64,000 bases of DNA, from positions 1 to 64,000 of the forward strand of contig JAFSZY010000014.1 of the NCBI GenBank assembly GCA_017458845.1, written 5' to 3'. Source of the DNA: Ruminococcus sp. Lineage in GTDB: Bacteria > Bacillota > Clostridia > Oscillospirales > Acutalibacteraceae. Below the pieces are notes generated by a model. It had not been told where the DNA came from. It saw only the letters and a list, made by a program, of their open reading frames with translations, and made no database searches. Every line of letters begins with the position of its first letter. Position 1 is the stretch's first letter. Of the stretch, positions 23,393 through 33,011 are shown one piece after another. The position numbers and the translations under genes were made by a program.

Positions 23393-25459
23393 ATGTCAAA
23401 CTTAGTTATTGTGGAGTCGCCCGCAAAGGCGAAAACAATCAAAAAATATCTGGGTAAGGATTACGATGTAATCGCTTCAATGGGTCACGTCCGTGACCTT
23501 CCCAACGCTCGTTTAAGCGTAGATATAAAGAACAACTATGAACCCAATTATTCTATAATCAAAGGCAAGGAAAGCCTCGTTAAGGATATCCAGAAGCAGG
23601 CAGACGTTTCGGAAAAAATCTTTCTCGCGACCGACCCCGACCGCGAGGGAGAGGCTATTTCCTGGCACCTTGCGTATATTCTCGACCTTGACTTGAACGA
23701 CGCCAACCGTGTGGAGTTCAACGAGATTACCAAATCCGGTGTGAACAACGGTATGAAGTCCCCGAGAAGCATCAACCTCAATCTCGTAAACGCTCAGCAG
23801 GCAAGACGTGTTCTCGACCGTCTGGTAGGCTACAAGCTCAGCCCGTTTGTGTCTCAAAAAATTCGCCGCGGTATGTCTGCGGGACGTGTTCAGTCTGTTG
23901 CTGTGAGGATTATTGTTGACAGAGAAGAGGAAATCCGCGCGTTCAAACCCGAGGAATACTGGACAATCGACGCCAAGTTTATCCCCAAAGGCTCACGCAA
24001 GTCTTTCCCCGCTACACTGCATTTAGGCAAAGATAAGATAAAGAATCAGGAACAGGCTGAGAAGATTCTCTCAGACCTCGAGAATGCCGACTACATTGTC
24101 TCGAGCGTAAAGCACGGCACTCGCAAAAAATCTCCCGCTCCACCCTTTATCACCTCAACACTTCAGCAGGAAGCCTCCCGCAAGCTCGGCTTTCAGTCCA
24201 GAAGGACAATGAAGGTTGCCCAAGAGCTCTACGAAGGTATTGAGATTGATGAGCTTGGCGCTACAGGTCTTATCACGTATATGAGAACGGATTCGCTCAG
24301 AATTTCGAATCAGGCGATATCCGAGGTAACTAATCATATAGCTGGTAAATTCGGCGAGAAGTATCTCCCCGCGAAACCCAGATTTTTCAAGTCGCGTTCA
24401 AACGCTCAGGACGGTCACGAAGCTATCAGACCGACTATGACTTCGCTTGAACCCGATAAAATCAAACATAACCTCACCTCCGACCAGTATAAGCTCTATA
24501 ATCTCATCTGGAAGCGCTTTGTAGCTTCCCAGATGTCCGACTGCGTTCAGAAGACCACCCGCGCTGACATCGAGGGTAACGGATATGTTTTCAAGGCTTC
24601 GGGCTATACTGTAGATTTTGACGGCTTTACTATGCTTTACACAGAGAGTAAGGATACTGCTGAGGAAAAATCTCTCGAACTGCCGCCGCTTGAAAAGGAT
24701 ATGAGCGTCCGTAAGAAGGAGATTGTCCCCAATCAGCACTTTACCCAGCCGCCTTCAAGATACACAGAGGCTTCTCTTATCAAAACTCTTGAAGAAAACG
24801 GGATCGGCAGACCGTCCACATACGCCGCCACAATCTCCACAATTACTGGCCGTGAGTATGTAAAGCGCGAGAGCAAGGTCTTGGTTCCCACAGAGCTCGG
24901 CGAAGCTATGGTCAAGCTGATGAAGGAGCGATTCCCCAAGATTGTAAATCTCAAGTTTACCGCTCAGATGGAGCAGAGCCTTGATACTGTCGAGAGCGGA
25001 GAGGTTGAGTGGAAAGCGCTTATAGATGATTTCTATCAGGATTTTGAAAAGACTTTAGCTAAAGCAAAAACCGATATGGATGGCGTAAAAATCCAGCTCG
25101 AAGAGGACAAGACCGATATTATCTGCGAAAAATGCGGCAGAAATATGGTCATCAAAGTTGGTAAGTACGGCAAATTCATCGCCTGCCCGGGGTATCCCGA
25201 ATGTAAGAACGTCAAGAAATATGTTCAGAAGCTCGGCGTAAAATGTCCCAAGTGCGGCGACGGCGACGTAATTATAAAGCAGACCAAGCGCAAGACCGTT
25301 TTCTACGGCTGCAGCAACTATCCCAACTGTGACTTTGTTTCGTGGAATGAGCCTGTCGATGAGAAGTGTCCGCAGTGCGGCGGTCCTCTATTTAAGAAAA
25401 AAGGCAAAAAGAAGATTCTTTTCTGCGAGAACAAAGACTGTGGATACGAAAAGAAATGA
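23393..25459 (+). CDS. topA: DNA topoisomerase I
   Basis: The 688-residue type IA topoisomerase has a TOPRIM domain (MSNLVIVESPAKAKTIKKYLG, TDPDREGEAISWHL) and the active-site Tyr296 in ITYMRTDSLRIS. ENGIGRPSTYAATISTI is also visible. Three C-terminal zinc ribbons follow, with Cys in CEKCG/CPGYPEC, CPKCG/CSNYPNC and CPQCG/CENKDC. It relaxes negative supercoils. The stop overlaps trmFO (ATGA). Confidence 0.97.
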   Translation: MSNLVIVESPAKAKTIKKYLGKDYDVIASMGHVRDLPNARLSVDIKNNYEPNYSIIKGKESLVKDIQKQADVSEKIFLATDPDREGEAISWHLAYILDLDLNDANRVEFNEITKSGVNNGMKSPRSINLNLVNAQQARRVLDRLVGYKLSPFVSQKIRRGMSAGRVQSVAVRIIVDREEEIRAFKPEEYWTIDAKFIPKGSRKSFPATLHLGKDKIKNQEQAEKILSDLENADYIVSSVKHGTRKKSPAPPFITSTLQQEASRKLGFQSRRTMKVAQELYEGIEIDELGATGLITYMRTDSLRISNQAISEVTNHIAGKFGEKYLPAKPRFFKSRSNAQDGHEAIRPTMTSLEPDKIKHNLTSDQYKLYNLIWKRFVASQMSDCVQKTTRADIEGNGYVFKASGYTVDFDGFTMLYTESKDTAEEKSLELPPLEKDMSVRKKEIVPNQHFTQPPSRYTEASLIKTLEENGIGRPSTYAATISTITGREYVKRESKVLVPTELGEAMVKLMKERFPKIVNLKFTAQMEQSLDTVESGEVEWKALIDDFYQDFEKTLAKAKTDMDGVKIQLEEDKTDIICEKCGRNMVIKVGKYGKFIACPGYPECKNVKKYVQKLGVKCPKCGDGDVIIKQTKRKTVFYGCSNYPNCDFVSWNEPVDEKCPQCGGPLFKKKGKKKILFCENKDCGYEKK

Positions 25460-26766
25460 GTATAAATGTTATCGGAGCGGGTTTAGCGGGCTGTGAGGCG
25501 GCTTATCAGATAGCCAAACGCGGTATTGACGTAAAGCTCTATGATATGAAACCTCAGAAAAAGAGCCCTGCTCATAAATCTGACTTATTCGCGGAACTCG
25601 TTTGTTCTAACTCATTTAAGGCGGACAGAGTATCGTCAGCGGCGGGACTTCTCAAAGCTGAAATGCGCCTGTTCGACTCACTATTGTTAAAAGCCGCGGA
25701 CAAAGCCCGTGTTCCCGCGGGCGGAGCGCTCGCCGTGGACAGGGATTTGTTTTCCGGGTATGTAACAGACGCCCTGAAAAACAACGAAAAGGTTACTTTC
25801 GTCAGTGAGGAAATAACCGAAATACCCGACGGCGAGATTGCAATAATCGCCACAGGCCCTTTGACTTCCGACAGCTTTGCCGAGAGCATTTATTCCCGTT
25901 TCGGAAGCGCGCTGTCCTTTTATGACGCGGCGGCTCCCATTGTCACTCTCGACAGCATAGATATGGACCACGCCTTTTTTGAGTCAAGATACGGCAAAGG
26001 CGACGGCACGGATTATCTCAACTGTCCGATGAACAAAGCTGAGTATGATGTTTTTTACGACGCTTTGGTAAATGCCGAAAGAGCCCCCGTTCACGAGTTT
26101 GACGTGCGTGACCCCAAGGTTTATGAGGGCTGTATGCCCATTGAGGTTATGGCTCAGCGCGGTTATGATACAATCCGTTTCGGTCCTATGAAGCCCGTCG
26201 GGTTGACCGACCCGAGAACAGGGCACCGTCCATGGGCAGTTCTTCAGCTTCGTAAGGAGAATTCCTCTGGCACAATGTTTAACCTTGTAGGCTTTCAGAC
26301 TAATCTTAAATTTCCCGAGCAAAAGCGTGTGTTTGGTCTTATTCCCGCATTAAAAAACGTGGAGTTTATACGCTTTGGCGTTATGCATCGCAATACGTTT
26401 TTGAACTCGCCGAAGATTTTAAACAGTGATTTTTCTACTAAGGAGAATAACAAAATTTTCTTTGCGGGACAGATTACAGGCGTTGAGGGCTATATGGAAA
26501 GCGCCTCGTCTGGAATTATCGCGGGTATAAACGCCGCGCGAAGATATTATGGCAAGGACAGCTTATCTCTGCCCGATACAACTATGACGGGTTGCTTGTC
26601 CTCGTATGTGTCTGACGCTACAGTGGTGAATTTCCAGCCTATGGGCGCGAATTTCGGCATTCTGCCCGAGCTTATTAACAGACCGAGAAACAAACAGGAA
26701 CGCGGACAAGCGTATGCCGACCGTGCTCTCCTGGATTTAAAGAAATATTTAGAAAGCGTGATTTGA
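25456..26766 (+). CDS. trmFO: Methylenetetrahydrofolate-tRNA uracil-54 methyltransferase
   Basis: The 436-residue flavoprotein makes m5U54 in the T loop with folate and FADH2 as donors. The N-terminal FAD site is INVIGAGLAGCEAAYQIAKRG. C50 in ELVCSNSFKAD and the Cys of VYEGCMPIEVMAQRG are the two conserved cysteines. GPMKPVGLTDPRTG, FAGQITGVEGYMESASSG and MGANFGILP are also typical. It overlaps topA by four bases and plsX by one. Confidence 0.97.
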   Translation: MSINVIGAGLAGCEAAYQIAKRGIDVKLYDMKPQKKSPAHKSDLFAELVCSNSFKADRVSSAAGLLKAEMRLFDSLLLKAADKARVPAGGALAVDRDLFSGYVTDALKNNEKVTFVSEEITEIPDGEIAIIATGPLTSDSFAESIYSRFGSALSFYDAAAPIVTLDSIDMDHAFFESRYGKGDGTDYLNCPMNKAEYDVFYDALVNAERAPVHEFDVRDPKVYEGCMPIEVMAQRGYDTIRFGPMKPVGLTDPRTGHRPWAVLQLRKENSSGTMFNLVGFQTNLKFPEQKRVFGLIPALKNVEFIRFGVMHRNTFLNSPKILNSDFSTKENNKIFFAGQITGVEGYMESASSGIIAGINAARRYYGKDSLSLPDTTMTGCLSSYVSDATVVNFQPMGANFGILPELINRPRNKQERGQAYADRALLDLKKYLESVI

Positions 26767-27755
26767 TGAAGATTATCGTAGACGCGATGGGCGGCGACAA
26801 CGCTCCTTTAGAAATTATAAAAGGCTCCGCGCAAGCCGCGCGGGAATACAACGTCAGTATTATTCTTGTCGGCGACGAAGGTCAGATTAAAAAGTGCGCT
26901 GAGGACAACAGCGTTGATATCTCCAAAATGGAGATTGTGCACGCCTCTGAGGTTATCACTAATGACGAGGATGCTGACGCCGTTCTTAAGAAAAAACCCG
27001 ACAGCTCCCTCTCTGTCGCTTTAAAGCTCTTGGCAGAGGGCAAAGGCGACGCTATCGTCAGCGCGGGCAACAGCGGCGCGATTTGCGTAGGCGGTACTCT
27101 CATTGTCAAGCGCATAAAGGGTATAAAGCGTCCCGCTTTCGCTCCTGTGCTCCCTCACGTTAATGACGGACATTTTATGCTCATAGACGCGGGCGCAAAT
27201 CTTGAGTGCCGCGCCGAAATGCTGTATCAGTACGCCGTAATGGCTTCCGCGTATATGGAAAAGGTTATGAAGGTTAAGAACCCCAGAGTCGGTCTCGCCA
27301 ATGTCGGAGCTGAGGAGCACAAGGGTATGGAGCTTCAACACGAAACATACGAGCTTTTGAAGAACTCCGACCTCAACTTTATCGGCAACGTAGAAGCTCG
27401 CGACCTTCCCGAGGGTGTTTGCGACGTTTGCGTATGCGACGGCTTTACGGGCAATATGATTCTCAAAACCTACGAGGGCGTGGCAAAGTCATTGTTCAAG
27501 ATGATTAAAGAGCTTTTTAAAAAGAGCGTCAAAAATAAAATCGCCGCCGGGCTTGTTATCGGCGATTTAAAAACAATGGCTAAAAAGTTCGACTATAACG
27601 AAGTCGGCGGAGCTCCCATTATGGGTACCGCAAAGCCCGTGTTCAAGGCTCACGGAAGTTCCAGAGCAAAAACATTCAAGAACGCTATCCGTCTGACAAA
27701 GGATTATGTCGGCGGCGACGTAATTTCTGAAATAACTAAATTTATAGGTAAGTAA
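26766..27755 (+). CDS. plsX: Phosphate acyltransferase PlsX
   Basis: The protein has about 329 residues. It converts acyl-ACP to acyl-phosphate for phosphatidic acid synthesis. It begins MKIIVDAMGGDNAPLEIIKG; later GNSGAICVGGTLIVKRIKG, RPAFAPVLP, IDAGANLECRAE and GFTGNMILKTYEG are family marks. I use ATG 26766, which overlaps the trmFO stop as TGATG; no strong ribosome site is visible, so translation is probably coupled. rnc begins on its last base, leaving no room for acpP, which often lies between plsX and rnc. Confidence 0.96.
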   Translation: MKIIVDAMGGDNAPLEIIKGSAQAAREYNVSIILVGDEGQIKKCAEDNSVDISKMEIVHASEVITNDEDADAVLKKKPDSSLSVALKLLAEGKGDAIVSAGNSGAICVGGTLIVKRIKGIKRPAFAPVLPHVNDGHFMLIDAGANLECRAEMLYQYAVMASAYMEKVMKVKNPRVGLANVGAEEHKGMELQHETYELLKNSDLNFIGNVEARDLPEGVCDVCVCDGFTGNMILKTYEGVAKSLFKMIKELFKKSVKNKIAAGLVIGDLKTMAKKFDYNEVGGAPIMGTAKPVFKAHGSSRAKTFKNAIRLTKDYVGGDVISEITKFIGK

Positions 27756-28432
27756 TGAAAGAATTTGAAAAACTAATTGACTACAATTTTAATAACAGAA
27801 AGTTGCTTCAACAGGCGCTGACACATTCATCCTACGCCAACGAGCACAGAGGCAGAAATATAAAGCATAACGAACGCCTCGAGTTTTTGGGTGACGCTGT
27901 GCTTTCTATTGTTGTCGCTGATTATATCTACGCCAACTGTCCCGATTTGCCCGAAGGCGAGCTTACAAAGCTCCGCTCCGCATTGGTGTGTGAGAAGGCT
28001 CTCTACAAGTTCGGCAAGATGATCAAGCTCGGAAGCTTTCTCTATTTCAGCAAGGGCGAAAAGAACGGCGGCGGAGCTGACAGACCGTCAATTGTCGCGG
28101 ACGCTTTCGAGGCGGTTATTGCCGCAATCTATCTTGACGGCGGTATGGAACCCGCCAAAAAGCATATCTTGAGATTTGTTGTTCCCGAGATTAATAACCA
28201 GAACCAAAAGCCTTTCAAGGACTACAAAACTACCCTGCAGGAGATTGTTCAGAAGAACCCGGGTGAAAAGATAGAATACATACTCACTTCCGAGAGCGGT
28301 CCCGATCACAACAAGCATTTTGTTTTTGAGGTTCATCTCAACAGCAACGTTATCGGCAAGGGCGGCGGCAGAAGCAAGAAGGAAGCCGAGCAGAACGCGG
28401 CGAGAGAAGCTTTGGAGTTGATGGGCTATTAA
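27755..28432 (+). CDS. rnc: Ribonuclease III
   Basis: The 225-residue enzyme has the RNase III signature ERLEFLGDAVLS (41-52) with catalytic acidic residues there and in DAFEAVIAAIYLDGG. A C-terminal double-stranded RNA-binding domain (about 155-225) carries KTTLQEIVQKNPGEKIEY and GKGGGRSKKEAEQNAAREAL. It processes rRNA and other duplex RNAs. It overlaps plsX by one base. Confidence 0.97.
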   Translation: MKEFEKLIDYNFNNRKLLQQALTHSSYANEHRGRNIKHNERLEFLGDAVLSIVVADYIYANCPDLPEGELTKLRSALVCEKALYKFGKMIKLGSFLYFSKGEKNGGGADRPSIVADAFEAVIAAIYLDGGMEPAKKHILRFVVPEINNQNQKPFKDYKTTLQEIVQKNPGEKIEYILTSESGPDHNKHFVFEVHLNSNVIGKGGGRSKKEAEQNAAREALELMGY

Positions 28433-29429
28433 GCAAGGTAACGTAGCTCTGTTCATTCCGCACAACGGTTGTCCGCATCAGTGTTCTTTCTGTAATCAAA
28501 GGCGTATTACCGGACAGACACAGCAGCCGACGCCAGAGGATGTCAGGCTGACCGTAGAGCGGGCGCTCAGCGATTTGGGCGATGACAGTCACAACTGCGA
28601 GATTGCTTTCTTCGGCGGAAGCTTTACGGCTATCGACAGAGGCTATATGGTTTCTCTCTTAGAAGCTGTAAAGCCGTATGTGAATAGTTTCAAAGGAATT
28701 CGACTCTCCACACGTCCCGATTATATTGACGACGAAATACTGACGATTCTCAAAGACTACGGTGTAACAACGATTGAGCTCGGAGCCCAGTCTATGGACG
28801 ATAATGTCCTCGCAGCGAACAACAGGGGACACAGCACTCGGGATGTAAAAAAAGCTTCCGAACTGATTAAACAGTATGGCTTTGATCTCGGCTTGCAAAT
28901 GATGACAGGCTTATATAAAGCTGATTTTTCGAGCGATTTACACACATCCGAGGAATTTGCGGAGCTTTCTCCCGACTGCGTAAGGATATATCCCACCGTG
29001 ATTATGAAGGACACAGAGCTCGCTGATTTGTATTTAAACAAAGATTATGTTCCTTATTCTCTTGATGAGTCGGTAGAGCTTTGCGCTCAGATTATCGAGT
29101 TGTTCTATGAGAACGACATCGAGGTCATCCGCGTCGGACTGCATTACAGCGATAGTTTGATTGACGGCAGTATCGGCGGAAACTACCACCCCGCGTTCAA
29201 AGAATTGTGTGAAAATAAAATTTTTTTGAATAAAATCTTAAAAAGCATTATTAATGTGAACTCTAAAGATATAATAGTAACTGTTAATCCTTCCTCAGTT
29301 TCCAAAATGATTGGTCAAAACAAGTCTAATCTTCGAAAATTAACGGATATGGGATATATGGTAAAGATTGAGAAAGATAACAAATTAAACAAATACGATG
29401 TTTCAGTTAAAGATAAAACAGGTGATTAA
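28428..29429 (+). CDS. Radical SAM protein (Elp3-related) with apparent AUU start
   Basis: The cluster-binding motif GCPHQCSFCNQ lies upstream of the first ATG of the frame (28575), so the gene must start earlier. The frame opens after an in-frame TGA at 28419-28421 and contains no ATG, GTG or TTG before the cysteines. ATT at 28428, overlapping the rnc stop, gives MKQGNVALFIPHNG, the usual N-terminus of this family, with GGAG (28414-28417) 10 bases upstream. The 333-residue product then has AFFGGSFTAID, LSTRPDYIDDE and TTIELGAQSMDD. It is related to the radical SAM part of Elp3 without the acetyltransferase; function unknown. The rnc-radical SAM-smc-ftsY order is common in clostridia. smc follows with no gap. 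Confidence 0.85.
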   Translation: MKQGNVALFIPHNGCPHQCSFCNQRRITGQTQQPTPEDVRLTVERALSDLGDDSHNCEIAFFGGSFTAIDRGYMVSLLEAVKPYVNSFKGIRLSTRPDYIDDEILTILKDYGVTTIELGAQSMDDNVLAANNRGHSTRDVKKASELIKQYGFDLGLQMMTGLYKADFSSDLHTSEEFAELSPDCVRIYPTVIMKDTELADLYLNKDYVPYSLDESVELCAQIIELFYENDIEVIRVGLHYSDSLIDGSIGGNYHPAFKELCENKIFLNKILKSIINVNSKDIIVTVNPSSVSKMIGQNKSNLRKLTDMGYMVKIEKDNKLNKYDVSVKDKTGD

Positions 29430-32400
29430 ATGCTTTTAAAATCCCTTGAAATTCAGGGCTTTAAGACATTCCCCGATAAAACTAAATTATCCTTTGACAC
29501 AGGTATGACTTCGGTTGTCGGACCTAACGGTTCGGGTAAGAGTAATATCAGTGATGCTATAAGATGGGTGCTTGGCGAGCAATCACCCAAAAGCTTGCGC
29601 TGTTCAAAAATGGAAGACGTAGTATTCAACGGAACCGACGACAGAAAGGCTCAGGGCTACGCCGAGGTTACTCTCAACATTGATAACAAGGACAGATTTT
29701 TGCAATATAACGGCGACGACGTCGCTGTTACACGCCGTTATTATCGCAGCGGTGACAGCGAGTACCTCATTAACGGCGCTCAGGTTCGTCTTAAAGATGT
29801 CAACGAGCTCTTTATGGATACAGGTCTCGGCCGTGACGGCTACTCTATGATAGGTCAAGGCAAAATCGACAGTATAGTATCCTCCAAAAGCGAGGACAGA
29901 CGCGAAATCTTTGAGGAAGCCGCGGGTATCTCCAGATATCGCTACAAAAAACTGGAGTCGGAACGCAAGCTTAAACACACCGAGGACAACCTTTTCAGGC
30001 TCAGAGATATAGTCACTGAGCTTGAGGACCGTGTAGGACCTCTCAAATCACAGTCTCAGAAAGCGGAAAAATTTCTAGAATACTCGGGCGAGAAGAAGGA
30101 TATCGAAATTGCTCTCTGGGTCAATACGCTAAACAGCAGCAATAAAGTCCTCAAAGAGGAAGAGGACAAGCTGGAGATTTTCCGTCTTCAGCACGAGAAC
30201 GCCGACAAGGAACTTGACAACATTCAGCTTGAAACCGAGAAGAACTATGTAGAGAGCGCCGAGTATTCCACAAAAATTGAATCTATCCGCGAGGAAATTA
30301 CAAACATTCAGGCTGAAATCAGCTCCAAGAAGTCATCGGTATCTGTAGCCGAGAACGATATTCTGCATAATGAGGAGAATATCAAACGTCTCGAAAGTGA
30401 GATTCAAAAGGTGGACGACGATGCCGAGGACGCTTTGAACAGCATTGACGAGAAAAAGTCAAAAATAGAAGAGCTTAAAAAGCTGATTGAGAAAAAGCAG
30501 AATGAGTACGACGAAACGTCTGATAAGCTCAACGTAGTCAATACAGATTCCAGCCGCAGTGGCGATAAGCTTCAGGAACTCAGCGCGACGCTCGCCGAGC
30601 TCACAGCTCAGTCCGCTGACGCGCGCGTCACAATGATGACAAGCGTTACTTCGGTGAATGAATTACAGTCCAGAATTGAGGATATATTAAGCAATAACAA
30701 CGCAAGACAGGAGCAGTATAACACTACTCTTGATATCTTTGAGGACTTTAAACAACAGCTAGACGGCGTTAACGATAAGGTTGCTTCTTATACCAATTCC
30801 TTAAAGGGGCTCGAAATCAAGCTTGAGTCCAGACAGAAAAAGCGTGACGACTTAAAAGCTCAGGCGGACACACTCAACCTCGACGCTCAGGAAGCGCTCA
30901 GAAGAGTTAAGCTGCTTGAAGATTTGGAACGTAACCTTGAGGGCTTTTCCTATTCCGTCAAGACTGTTATGAAAAGCTACCGCGAGGGCAGACTAAAGGG
31001 TATCAGAGGTCCTGTTTCCAGAATTATTAAGGTTCCCGATGAATACACAGTGGCTATCGAGATTGCTCTGGGTATGGCTATGCAGAACATTGTTACCGCC
31101 ACCGAACAGGACGCTAAAGCCGCTATCTCTTATCTGAAGAAAAACGACGGCGGACGAGCCACATTCCTGCCCGTTAACACAATCAAGCCCAAGACACTTA
31201 CAGAAAAAGGTCTTGACGATTGTTACGGCTTTATAGGCGTAGCGGCTGATTTGTGCGATTGTAAGGCTGAGTATAATAACATTCTTAAATCATTACTCGG
31301 CAGAATTGTAATTGCCGAGGATATCAACAGCGCCGCGTCCATAGCCAAAAAATATTCCTACCGATTTAAGGTTGTAACACTGGACGGTCAGGTTGTAAAC
31401 GCGGGCGGTTCGCTCACAGGCGGTTCTTTAGGCAAAAAGTCGGGCTTGTTGTCCCGAGCCGGTGAGATTGAAAAGACAAAAAAGAAGGCTGAACAGCTTC
31501 AGAAGAAGGCTGAGGAAGCCGCCAAGCTCGCTCAAAAAGCTATAGAGGAATACACGGCTATTGAGGCGGATATACTTGCCACAAGAGCAGATTTATCCAA
31601 CACCAAACAGGAACAAATCAGGATTCTCACTGAGTCCAAGGCGTGTGAGAATGACCTCAACAATCAAAAAGCAGCGATTGATAATGCCGCTTGTGAGGTC
31701 GAGTCCTGTAAGTCCAGAATAGAAAACTTTAAGGTTGAAGAGAAAAAGGCTAAGAGCAGCCTTGATGATATCAATAACGCTATTTCCGAATATGAAGCGC
31801 TTATTGAAGACATTACGGGCAGCCGCTCCAAGCTCACGCAGCAGCGCGAGGAAATGTCCGAAAGCTTGCAGAATATACGCTTGGAGATTGTCACAGCTAA
31901 GAAGGATATAGAAACTCTGAATTCCGAGATTACCTTTGCTCTGTCCTCAGAGGAAGGCAGAGAAAACCGCAAGGCTCAGATTCGCGCTGATATTGAGCAG
32001 TATAACTATTTTATCACCGACGCAGAGCAGAGGATTGACGGGCTTAATCTTAATATTACTGAGCTTGACAACAGGATTAAAACATTAAATACTGATATTG
32101 AAAATATTAATAATAAAAAGAACGACCTTGAAAAACGTACCGTCGAACTCAGACAAATTGAAAAAGACAAAACAAGCGAGCGTGAAGTCGCGGGCAGAGA
32201 GCTTGCCAGACTCGAAGAGCGCAAGATTAATCTCCAAAAGGAGTATGACAACATAATCTCCAAGCTTTGGGAGGAATATCAGCTCACTAAGAAAGAGGCT
32301 GAGGATTCAGCTATTGAGATTGAGAATATTTCCACAGCCAAAAGCAGACTCAATGAACTTAAGTCCAAAATCCGCAATCTCGGCAATGTAAACGTCGGAG

Positions 32401-32996
32401 CTATTGAAGAATACAAAGAGGTTTCCGAGCGCTACGAGTTTATGAGCGCTCAGGTTGAGGATGTTGAGAAATCCAAGAAAGAGATTGAACGCCTAATTAA
32501 TGACTTGACAAAGCAAATGCAGGAGGAATTTATCAAAGCGTTTGAGGAGATTAACCGCAACTTCACCTTTACGTTCAAGGAGCTTTTCGGCGGCGGCACA
32601 GCCTCGCTTTCGCTTACCGACCCCGAGGATATTCTCACAAGCGGAATTGACATTATTGTTCATCCTCCCGGGAAAATTGTCGTTCACCTTGACGCGCTTT
32701 CGGGAGGTGAGAAGGCACTGGTCGCTATCGCCTTGTACTTCGCGATTATGAAGGTAAGACCGGCTCCGTTCTGCGTAATGGACGAGATTGAAGCTGCTCT
32801 GGACGAGGTAAACGTTGACCGTTTCGCTCAGTATGTGCGTAATCTTACATCAAAGACACAGTTTATTCTCATCACACACAGACGAGGTACAATGGAAGAA
32901 GCCGACGTGCTCTACGGCGTTACTATGCAGGATGAGGGCGTTTCAAAGCTGCTTGAGCTCAGAGTCAGCGAAGTATCCGCAAAATTAGGTATATAA
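29430..32996 (+). CDS. smc: Chromosome segregation protein SMC
   Basis: The 1188-residue protein has the Walker A site GPNGSGKSNI (31-40), two long coiled coils (about 170-500 and 680-1020), a hinge around 510-660 (KGIRGPVSRIIKVPDEY, GGSLTGGSL) and the ABC head at the end. The head carries LSGGEKALVAIAL and the Walker B FCVMDEIEAALDE. It is the ring-forming ATPase of bacterial condensin, working with ScpA and ScpB, which are not in this window. It starts immediately after the radical SAM stop. Confidence 0.98.
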   Translation: MLLKSLEIQGFKTFPDKTKLSFDTGMTSVVGPNGSGKSNISDAIRWVLGEQSPKSLRCSKMEDVVFNGTDDRKAQGYAEVTLNIDNKDRFLQYNGDDVAVTRRYYRSGDSEYLINGAQVRLKDVNELFMDTGLGRDGYSMIGQGKIDSIVSSKSEDRREIFEEAAGISRYRYKKLESERKLKHTEDNLFRLRDIVTELEDRVGPLKSQSQKAEKFLEYSGEKKDIEIALWVNTLNSSNKVLKEEEDKLEIFRLQHENADKELDNIQLETEKNYVESAEYSTKIESIREEITNIQAEISSKKSSVSVAENDILHNEENIKRLESEIQKVDDDAEDALNSIDEKKSKIEELKKLIEKKQNEYDETSDKLNVVNTDSSRSGDKLQELSATLAELTAQSADARVTMMTSVTSVNELQSRIEDILSNNNARQEQYNTTLDIFEDFKQQLDGVNDKVASYTNSLKGLEIKLESRQKKRDDLKAQADTLNLDAQEALRRVKLLEDLERNLEGFSYSVKTVMKSYREGRLKGIRGPVSRIIKVPDEYTVAIEIALGMAMQNIVTATEQDAKAAISYLKKNDGGRATFLPVNTIKPKTLTEKGLDDCYGFIGVAADLCDCKAEYNNILKSLLGRIVIAEDINSAASIAKKYSYRFKVVTLDGQVVNAGGSLTGGSLGKKSGLLSRAGEIEKTKKKAEQLQKKAEEAAKLAQKAIEEYTAIEADILATRADLSNTKQEQIRILTESKACENDLNNQKAAIDNAACEVESCKSRIENFKVEEKKAKSSLDDINNAISEYEALIEDITGSRSKLTQQREEMSESLQNIRLEIVTAKKDIETLNSEITFALSSEEGRENRKAQIRADIEQYNYFITDAEQRIDGLNLNITELDNRIKTLNTDIENINNKKNDLEKRTVELRQIEKDKTSEREVAGRELARLEERKINLQKEYDNIISKLWEEYQLTKKEAEDSAIEIENISTAKSRLNELKSKIRNLGNVNVGAIEEYKEVSERYEFMSAQVEDVEKSKKEIERLINDLTKQMQEEFIKAFEEINRNFTFTFKELFGGGTASLSLTDPEDILTSGIDIIVHPPGKIVVHLDALSGGEKALVAIALYFAIMKVRPAPFCVMDEIEAALDEVNVDRFAQYVRNLTSKTQFILITHRRGTMEEADVLYGVTMQDEGVSKLLELRVSEVSAKLGI

Positions 32997-33011
32997 TAAA
33001 GGAAGAAACAT

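Noticed and set aside
28575-29429. Radical SAM gene beginning at ATG 28575
   Set aside because: This would cut off the CxxxCxxC cluster motif encoded in frame just upstream.
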